Assembly: GCA_030123645.1 (NCBI GenBank)
Contig: JASJYE010000147.1
Span: 1 to 6,501 of the forward strand
Direction of reading: 5' to 3'
Length of the DNA stretch: 6,501 bases
From: Candidatus Hydrogenedentota bacterium
GTDB taxonomy: Bacteria; Hydrogenedentota; Hydrogenedentia; Hydrogenedentales; GCA-2746185
In this document: positions 1 to 4,846 of the stretch, in pieces
Layout of the letters: every line of letters begins with the position of its first letter
Position numbering within the stretch: the stretch's first letter is position 1
The notes under the pieces: model-generated
Told to the model about the DNA's origin: nothing
Seen by the model: only the letters and a program-made list of their open reading frames with translations
The model's database searches: none
Position numbers and translations under genes: made by a program

Positions 1-2627
1 TGTACATCGGCGCCATCATTCCACCTTCCGGGCCGCTATCCGGCGGCAACCCCGTCGAGATTCAAGGACTCTTCGTCACCGACGCGATTTACAACCTCAC
101 GGTGGCCGACCAGATCTACAGCCTCTTCTTCGATCTAAACCCGGCCCTCTTCGACATCACGCGCCGGCTCGTGTCCCCGCCCCTTCCCGTCATCACCATG
201 GGGAGCATTGACCTCGCCAACAAAACGTACAAGTCGAACAGCATATTCGTCGCCGCGCCCCCTGGTGACATGCCGGGGCTCGTCGACGTCGTCGTCATGA
301 GCGACCTCGGGCGCGAACCCCGCGCCATCAGCGACCCCCTCAAGTACGAATATACCGACGACTTGTCCATCGGCCAGTGGATCAACGCGACCGTCCAGCC
401 CAACCCCGTGGGCAAGCTCCCGCCCGGCCATCTCCTGGTGACCCTCGAGGTCACGGGCACCGCGGCGGCCATCTACGCCGCACAAGTCTTTATCGTGCCC
501 CAGGGCGGCGACCTCTTCACCGACCGTATCGAGCTCGTCAGGGAAAGTATCGGCCCGGGCACCGTCAACATCAACAATACCCTCTGGACCGGCACCAACG
601 CCACCTTCATCGACACGATTATCGGCGCAGGGATCCTCACCGACGGCCACGCCGCCATCTTCATCGAAGAATTCGACGGTACCGGCAACATCGTCGGTGA
701 CGACTTCAACGACCCGTCGGACGGGGGCAGAATCGCGGGGGGCGCACAAGATGGACGCCATTTCATCATCGACACCATCCCGCCCCGGATGGTTATAAAT
801 AACGTGATTAACGGCGACACGGGTAGGCTTTTCTTTGACCCGGCGCGAGCATTTAACTCCGATACTTTCACTACTGCGGCCATTCTCCGCACCCCCTTGC
901 ACCCGTTCGCGCCGGTGTCAGTCGGAGGGTTAATCGATAGCGACCGGATCCCGTCGGATCAAAGCGGCATTCGTCGACGACAGGTCGACGCGAATAACGA
1001 CGGCATTGAAGACTTCACAGGACTGGCTCTCTTCGATCCCAGCAGAAACCGTGCGCAAATTTTCTATAACACAGGCTCGATCGCCAACAATTTCCCGCCT
1101 GCCAACAATTTCCCGCCTGATAACCTCCGCTTCAATCTGATCGTCACCTTCGAGGACGTCGATGTGTACACAACGCTCGGACGCGCGCCCGATCCGGTGA
1201 CGGATGGAGATGCGTTCAACTCCAATGACACCAGGCGCCAGGTGGCGGGTTTCGCGGTCCCCGTCGATAACCCTGTCCCTCCGATCGCGCCGCCTGTGCC
1301 GCCCATCGGCGACAACGTCCTCGTGAAATGGGAACTCCAACCGACGGCCACAGGCACCCCCCGCATCGCGGGCATTCGAACAATATATACCACCAGCCTC
1401 CTGGATGCTGTCGACGGGAGCGGCATCTCGACCAATCTCGCCGCCTTCAATACAAGACTGACAGCGACCTGGGATACGCCTGACTCCTCGAGCGGCATTG
1501 ACTGGACCGGCCAGAACGTGTTGCTCCCGATTATTTTCCGTGCCGTGGATCGCGCGGGCAACTACTTCCCGCAGGGTGACACGACCCTAGAGAAGAGAAA
1601 GCTCTGGACCCTGCCGCCAACGACCGCCGGCAGATTTACCTTTAACCAGACTGCGGGCTCGTTGAACCTCTGGTGGCTCGTGAATACCGGCACGGAATTC
1701 GTCGAGACCAACATCCCCGCCAGCGAAAACACCCGCAACCCGAACTTCATCTGGCAGAACAGCTCACACCCCGATCCCGAAACCATCCCCGAACCCGACC
1801 GGATCTTCAGCTACAAACTTTGGAGCACCGACGGCACCCAGTCACGAGAAGACGCCCGCGGCGGCGTGTACTTTGAACGTGGAGGCTGGAGCACGTGGGG
1901 GCCGAAGAATTTCTTAACGACCAATGAATTGCAGCCCGCCATTGAGGCCTCTGAAGGTTCCTGGATGCTCCTCGTCGTCATCGCCGCAGACGAAGCAGGT
2001 AACGTCGAGCAATGGCCCGCCGAACTCACGGCGATACCTTCAGGGCCCGACGACGGGACTTTCCAGGTTGACGCGACGGGTGCTGTCGGCAACCAGGGGA
2101 ATTGGCGCAGGTGGTACGTCGCGCCCGCCGAGCAAGTCGTCGAAACCGAAGTCCGCCCCAACTTCTGGCACGACAGGAACAATCAGCCCACGATCGGGGA
2201 GATCGACCTGGGGGTCGAAAACGTCCTTGGCAATATCGAAATCGTACCTTTGTCCGCCAGAGCCGATGAGTCCGTCTCAGTCACGTTTAGAGTTGATGTT
2301 CTTGCCGATCCCTCAATTTCAGTAAACACAACCACTGTTCTGCCTTTTGAGCTAGTGAGAGAAGGGCAGGTAATTGGATCCACACTGGTTCCGATAGGCG
2401 CTCGAACATTCACTGTGACCTACGTCGGTCTGGGCAACGTCATTACCCGCAAGCCGGTCCACTACGTCTTTCGGGCGACGGGACGGGTGACCGACACGAG
2501 CGGCCGGGTCATCGTCGACTCGACGCCGGCCAACTTCAAGTTTGTCGTGGTGGACGACGTGGCCGAGTATATCGAGAACCGCCGCTCCGGAGAGCAGCAG
2601 CCCATCAAGGAGTACGATCGGCCTTAG
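1..2627 (+). CDS. Large secreted IPT/TIG and Ig-like multidomain surface protein, 5' end outside window
   Basis: The reading frame is open from base 3 to a TAG stop at 2625-2627, giving 874 visible residues. The GTG at 102 is not the real start because the frame and a conserved domain continue upstream of it. Visible residues about 5-117 read as an IPT/TIG domain: it opens with PPSGPLSGGNPVEIQG and closes with an 'AAPPGDMPGLVDVVVMSD...KYEY' pattern. Further beta-rich modules follow. Their borders resemble bacterial Ig/FN3 domains: DTIPP at 257-261, AVDRAGN at 514-520 and AADEAGN at 661-667. A calcium-loop-like DANNDGIED lies at 329-337, and a Pro-rich linker (PVPPIAPPVPPIG) lies near 424-436. 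No cysteine and no membrane helix is visible, as expected of an extracellular protein. The C-terminus is charged and shows no LPXTG or PEP-CTERM signal. The role is probably structural or adhesive, but the exact function is unknown. The coding assignment is firm; the module borders are approximate. Confidence 0.9.
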   Translation, partial: YIGAIIPPSGPLSGGNPVEIQGLFVTDAIYNLTVADQIYSLFFDLNPALFDITRRLVSPPLPVITMGSIDLANKTYKSNSIFVAAPPGDMPGLVDVVVMSDLGREPRAISDPLKYEYTDDLSIGQWINATVQPNPVGKLPPGHLLVTLEVTGTAAAIYAAQVFIVPQGGDLFTDRIELVRESIGPGTVNINNTLWTGTNATFIDTIIGAGILTDGHAAIFIEEFDGTGNIVGDDFNDPSDGGRIAGGAQDGRHFIIDTIPPRMVINNVINGDTGRLFFDPARAFNSDTFTTAAILRTPLHPFAPVSVGGLIDSDRIPSDQSGIRRRQVDANNDGIEDFTGLALFDPSRNRAQIFYNTGSIANNFPPANNFPPDNLRFNLIVTFEDVDVYTTLGRAPDPVTDGDAFNSNDTRRQVAGFAVPVDNPVPPIAPPVPPIGDNVLVKWELQPTATGTPRIAGIRTIYTTSLLDAVDGSGISTNLAAFNTRLTATWDTPDSSSGIDWTGQNVLLPIIFRAVDRAGNYFPQGDTTLEKRKLWTLPPTTAGRFTFNQTAGSLNLWWLVNTGTEFVETNIPASENTRNPNFIWQNSSHPDPETIPEPDRIFSYKLWSTDGTQSREDARGGVYFERGGWSTWGPKNFLTTNELQPAIEASEGSWMLLVVIAADEAGNVEQWPAELTAIPSGPDDGTFQVDATGAVGNQGNWRRWYVAPAEQVVETEVRPNFWHDRNNQPTIGEIDLGVENVLGNIEIVPLSARADESVSVTFRVDVLADPSISVNTTTVLPFELVREGQVIGSTLVPIGARTFTVTYVGLGNVITRKPVHYVFRATGRVTDTSGRVIVDSTPANFKFVVVDDVAEYIENRRSGEQQPIKEYDRP
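15..353 (+). other. IPT/TIG domain within the surface protein
   Basis: The translation shows the IPT/TIG hallmarks: a Pro-x-Ser-Gly-Pro-x-x-Gly-Gly opening, a hydrophobic 'PVEIQG' strand, a 'VAAPPGDMPGLVDVVV' segment typical of the late strands, and an aromatic K-Y-E-Y end. IPT/TIG folds are Ig-like modules found in bacterial surface and adhesion proteins. The spacing between opening and end is longer than in a minimal domain because of an insert around visible residues 35-75. Confidence 0.7.
1083..1118 (+). repeat. Perfect 18-bp tandem duplication inside the surface protein gene
   Basis: GCCAACAATTTCCCGCCT occurs twice back to back (1083-1100 and 1101-1118) with no mismatch. It is in frame and encodes two successive ANNFPP units. 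Perfect identity at synonymous positions suggests a recent slippage or duplication event. It probably lies in a surface loop between beta strands. Confidence 0.95.
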
Positions 2628-2760
2628 CGGCCGGTTTCAGCCAGGCGCGATAGGCGTCCCCTAGAATCGGCGCCGCCGCCAAACTCGTTTGTGGGCACCG
2701 ACCCGAAGCGAGCCCTAAGTACACATTTTTGTCAATTGGATGACGCATCAATGTCTTTTT

Positions 2761-2831
2761 TGACAGGATAACAGGATAGATCGGATACGGACCTCCTGAG
2801 CATTTATTTTGTTCATCCTGTTATCCTGTCA
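2761..2831. repeat. Perfect 17-bp inverted repeat of ACAGGAT-type units
   Basis: The left arm TGACAGGATAACAGGAT (2761-2777) is the exact reverse complement of the right arm ATCCTGTTATCCTGTCA (2815-2831), with a 37-nt spacer. Each arm is itself a short tandem of ACAGGAT(A). Similar ATCCTGTTATCCTGTC-type intergenic repeats are, as far as I recall, widespread in genomes of several environmental phyla, so this is likely a dispersed element. No T-tract follows either arm on the transcribed side: the T-tract at 2756-2761 precedes the left arm on the + strand and becomes an A-tract on the other strand. A classical intrinsic terminator is therefore not supported, though the long stem could still form in RNA. 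Confidence 0.9.
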
Positions 2832-3034
2832 GACACAATACGTCATCAAAGTTACGAAATGGACTACTAAGAAAGCGCCGCGCGGCCTCTATGGCGGCGT
2901 GAACTCCACCTGTGGGCCGTCCCAAGGGCTTGCGGAAATCCGCGTCAAATGCGTCCCCCCCGCGGTCTTTATGGCCCGCAAATCCAGCGAGAGCCCGCCT
3001 GCGCCGTTCTTGGCCGCCCCTCACTCACGCAAAG

Positions 3035-3063
3035 TTGCGGTATGGCCTCTCTTAGTGTTAAAT
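3035..3063 (+). promoter_or_regulatory. Weak candidate promoter for the PEGA lipoprotein gene
   Basis: TTGCGG (3035-3040) and TTAAAT (3058-3063) are separated by 17 bp and match the sigma-70 boxes at 3/6 and 4/6 positions. Transcription would start near 3070 and leave a leader of about 95 nt. The match is poor and may be chance. Confidence 0.2.
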
Positions 3064-3151
3064 AGCAATCGAGACGTGTGTGAGCGGACCAGGGCCGTGG
3101 GGTGGTGCGGCTGAAATCGCGCTTCGTCACCCTGCAGAACGAGAATTGGGG

Positions 3152-3157
3152 CAGGAA
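3152..3157 (+). promoter_or_regulatory. Ribosome binding site that decides the lipoprotein start
   Basis: CAGGAA, containing an AGGA core, lies 7 nt before the ATG at 3165. It supports that ATG over the in-frame GTG at 3102, which has no such site and would place 21 extra residues, several of them charged, before the signal peptide. Confidence 0.65.
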
Positions 3158-3164
3158 CCGACCG

Positions 3165-4559
3165 ATGCGAAACAGAACTCGGCTCCGTGTGTGCCTGATG
3201 CTCCAGGCCCTGGCGGCCACGCTCATCCTTTTTTCGCTTAACGGCTGCGGCTCGGACGAGGAGGAGACTGCCGTGCTCATTATCGAGTCCGAGCCCGAGG
3301 ACGGCGCCACGGTCCAGATCGGCGGGCGGGTTTACGGTGAGACCCCCACGACAATCCGCGGCCTCCGCGCCGGCCAGTATTACGCCATCCTCAATCAAGA
3401 CGGCTACAAGAGAAGCACGCGTTCGATAACCCTGCCCGAGACCGGCAAAGTCAGAATCGTCGTGCAGATGCAGCTCATCGTCGGCTATCTCACGCTCGAA
3501 TCAATCCCTCCTAGGGCGCAAGTATTCCTCGACGGCGTGGAGTATTTAGGCGAGACGCCCCTCGTGGACAAGGCAATCCCCATCGGCAGTTATTCCTACG
3601 AGATGCGGCTCGAGAACTACCTGAAACTTGAAAGCCAGGTCGAAATACTCGAAGACCGCCACTACTCCTTTACGCATCTCATCACGCCTATGAAGGGCCA
3701 GGTCCAGGTCTTCAGCCGACCCACCAACGCCTCCATATACATTAATGACGTCCTCCAAAAAAAGACCACGCCCACACACTTTCAACTAATCCCGGGCGCC
3801 TATACCATCGGCGTCTACAAGAAGGGTTACGTCTTGGCCGAGCAAGTCGTTCAAATGGGTCCGAACGGCGAGGATTCGGTCGACCTTAGGCTCAAGGAAG
3901 GGGAAGTGCCTCCGGGAATGGTCCTTATCCCCGCGGGCGAGTTCGTCATCGGCGTAAACGGAGGCGCACCCGACGAAGCCCCCCAGCGCAAAGTCGACCT
4001 GGACACGTACTACATCGACAAGTTCGAGGTGACCAACCAGCAGTTTGCGCAGGTCTTCCCCAGCCACGTCTTCGATCCGCGCCTTGCAGATTATCCCATG
4101 CAAGGAGTGAGCTGGAGTCAGGCCGTCGAATACGCAACGGCGGTCGGCAAACGTCTGCCGACCGAAATGGAGTGGGAAAAGGCCGCCAGAGGCATTGACG
4201 GCCGTGAATATCCCTGGGGAAACAAATTCGACCCCGCCCTCTGCAACGGCGACAAAGGTCTAAACTCCAAGGCGACCAAGGTAGGCCAGCATCGGGCCGG
4301 CGCGTCGCTTTACGGCGTCATGGACATGGCGGGCAATGTGTATGAATGGACCTCCGACTGGTACCAGCCCTACGAGGGCAATACCGTCATTAAAACCGAG
4401 TATGGCCAAGTTTTCCGCGTGTTGAGAGGAGGATCTTATCTATCGCAGCCCTACGAAGTACGCGCCCCGCGCCGCCATTACGACCGTATGGAAAGGGCAA
4501 GAGAAGACTATGGCTTACGGTGCGCGAAGGACGTTGAAGATCTTGGTAGTCGGAGCTGA
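3165..4559 (+). CDS. Lipoprotein with three PEGA domains and a SUMF1/FGE-like domain
   Basis: This is a 464-residue protein. It has an Arg-rich n-region, a hydrophobic stretch at about 9-26 and a lipobox-like LNGC with Cys28, so it is probably exported and lipidated. The Asn at -2 is unusual, and Gly at +2 gives no clear inner-membrane retention signal. Three PEGA domains follow at about 36-102, 106-174 and 178-244. Each has the S-x-P-x-x-A-x-V/I core, a G-E-T-P or T-T-P turn, and a late 'GxY...GY/NY' end. A formylglycine-generating-enzyme/sulfatase-modifying-factor-like domain spans about 249-456. Its motifs are PAGEFVIG, FEVTN, GVSW (314-317), GKRLPTEMEWEKAARG (328-343), YPWG, DMAGNVYEW (387-395), VLRGGSY and GLRCA. 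Its only cysteines are C360 and C453, and the region after RGGSY carries no Cys where active FGE has its catalytic pair. Formylglycine synthesis is therefore unlikely; a binding or structural role is more plausible. The stretch between FEVTN and GVSW is short (about 22 residues). Confidence 0.93.
   Translation: MRNRTRLRVCLMLQALAATLILFSLNGCGSDEEETAVLIIESEPEDGATVQIGGRVYGETPTTIRGLRAGQYYAILNQDGYKRSTRSITLPETGKVRIVVQMQLIVGYLTLESIPPRAQVFLDGVEYLGETPLVDKAIPIGSYSYEMRLENYLKLESQVEILEDRHYSFTHLITPMKGQVQVFSRPTNASIYINDVLQKKTTPTHFQLIPGAYTIGVYKKGYVLAEQVVQMGPNGEDSVDLRLKEGEVPPGMVLIPAGEFVIGVNGGAPDEAPQRKVDLDTYYIDKFEVTNQQFAQVFPSHVFDPRLADYPMQGVSWSQAVEYATAVGKRLPTEMEWEKAARGIDGREYPWGNKFDPALCNGDKGLNSKATKVGQHRAGASLYGVMDMAGNVYEWTSDWYQPYEGNTVIKTEYGQVFRVLRGGSYLSQPYEVRAPRRHYDRMERAREDYGLRCAKDVEDLGSRS
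3270..3896 (+). other. Three tandem PEGA domains
   Basis: The three units begin near residues 36, 106 and 178 of the lipoprotein, a spacing of about 70 residues. Shared positions include ESEPEDGATVQIGG / ESIPPRAQVFLDG / SRPTNASIYIND, followed by GETP / GETP / KTTP, then RAGQYYA / PIGSYSYE / IPGAYTIG, and DGY / ENY / KGY. PEGA modules are small beta-rich repeats common in surface-layer and envelope proteins. The units have diverged strongly, so the array is old rather than a recent duplication. Confidence 0.85.
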
Positions 4560-4643
4560 TGCCCGACCGATGCCCGTGACTGAGCAGAATGGAAAAAAAA
4601 CTTGACCTCAGACGAAGCACCCGGCGGTCGCATGATTGAAAAC

Positions 4644-4674
4644 TGTTGTCAACCTCGGCACGATCTTGACAACA
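4644..4674. promoter_or_regulatory. Operator-like inverted repeat overlapping the -35 box
   Basis: TGTTGTCAA (4644-4652) and TTGACAACA (4666-4674) are perfect 9-bp inverted half-sites separated by 13 bp. Their centres are 22 bp apart, about two helical turns. The right half-site contains the whole -35 hexamer of the downstream promoter. This geometry suits a dimeric regulator that would block sigma-factor access. The regulator is unknown, and no regulator gene lies in the window. Confidence 0.5.
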
Positions 4675-4694
4675 CCGTATGCTTATACTACAAT
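4666..4694 (+). promoter_or_regulatory. Strong sigma-70-type promoter for the pilM-pilN gene
   Basis: A perfect TTGACA (4666-4671) is followed by exactly 17 bp and then TACAAT (4689-4694, 5/6 match). The surroundings are AT-rich: bases 4681-4760 are about 34% GC, against 60-75% in much of the neighbouring coding DNA. The predicted start near 4701 gives a leader of about 146 nt. The promoter indicates that the pilus gene is transcribed independently of the upstream lipoprotein gene. Confidence 0.7.
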
Positions 4695-4790
4695 ACGAAT
4701 CAATACTTTACGAAAATCCACCGAGCACCCGTTTTCATATTTTTCACAATATTTTCATCCAAGGGCTGCCGCGTGAAACAATGTAACACT

Positions 4791-4828
4791 GTCCGCGGCC
4801 ATTAACGTCAGCGGCCTGCTCCGCGGGC
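4791..4828 (+). promoter_or_regulatory. GC-rich leader hairpin just before the pilM ribosome binding site
   Basis: GTCCGCGG (4791-4798) can pair with CCGCGGGC (4821-4828) as 8 bp including one G-U wobble, enclosing a 22-nt loop. GGCC repeats in the loop could form a competing small stem. The structure ends 3 nt before the Shine-Dalgarno-like AAAGGG (4832-4837), so it could affect translation initiation. No riboswitch family is recognised. Confidence 0.35.
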
Positions 4829-4846
4829 CTGAAAGGGCGGTGCACC

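Larger units (their letters stand above)
2628..3164. other. Intergenic region without a convincing gene
   Basis: This 537-bp gap separates the surface protein from the lipoprotein. Its first part (2628-2760) shows no clear RBS-led frame. A T-tract at 2756-2761 precedes the inverted repeat at 2761-2831. From about 2870 to 3100 the sequence is GC-rich and contains short overlapping frames on both strands, none with a recognisable product. It also contains a short palindrome, GCCGCGCGGC, at 2877-2886. I see no classical hairpin plus T-tract terminator after the upstream gene. A small noncoding RNA or a decayed gene cannot be excluded. Confidence 0.6.

Noticed and set aside
135..1561. Several - strand open frames under the surface protein gene
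   Set aside because: They overlap a continuous + strand frame with clear IPT/TIG and Ig-like features. Their translations are Arg/Asp/Gly-rich without recognisable motifs.
2619..2633. CGGCC/GGCCG stem-loop at the stop codon of the surface protein as a terminator
   Set aside because: The stem is only 5 bp, its loop contains the stop codon, and it is followed by only three Ts. This is too weak to call.
2809..3114. 101-codon + strand frame in the intergenic region
   Set aside because: It begins inside the inverted repeat, has no ribosome binding site, and encodes no recognisable or compositionally plausible protein.
3102..3164. Upstream GTG start for the lipoprotein
   Set aside because: It would put 21 extra residues before the signal peptide. 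The ATG at 3165 has an AGGA ribosome binding site and gives a normal lipoprotein signal peptide.
2821..3398. Overlapping - strand frames between the surface protein and lipoprotein genes
   Set aside because: They run into the repeat or into the signal-peptide and PEGA coding region on the other strand, and show no conserved domain. A decayed gene remains possible but is not supported.
4580..4611. CTGAG/CTCAG repeat flanking an A8 tract after the lipoprotein gene as a terminator
   Set aside because: The stem is 5 bp, the A-tract lies in the loop, and no T-tract follows on the + strand. There is also no convergent gene that would need a terminator on the other strand.
4602..4805. 67-codon + strand frame with a TTG start upstream of pilM
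   Set aside because: It covers the promoter, the dyad and the AT-rich leader. It has no ribosome binding site, and its low-complexity translation resembles no protein.
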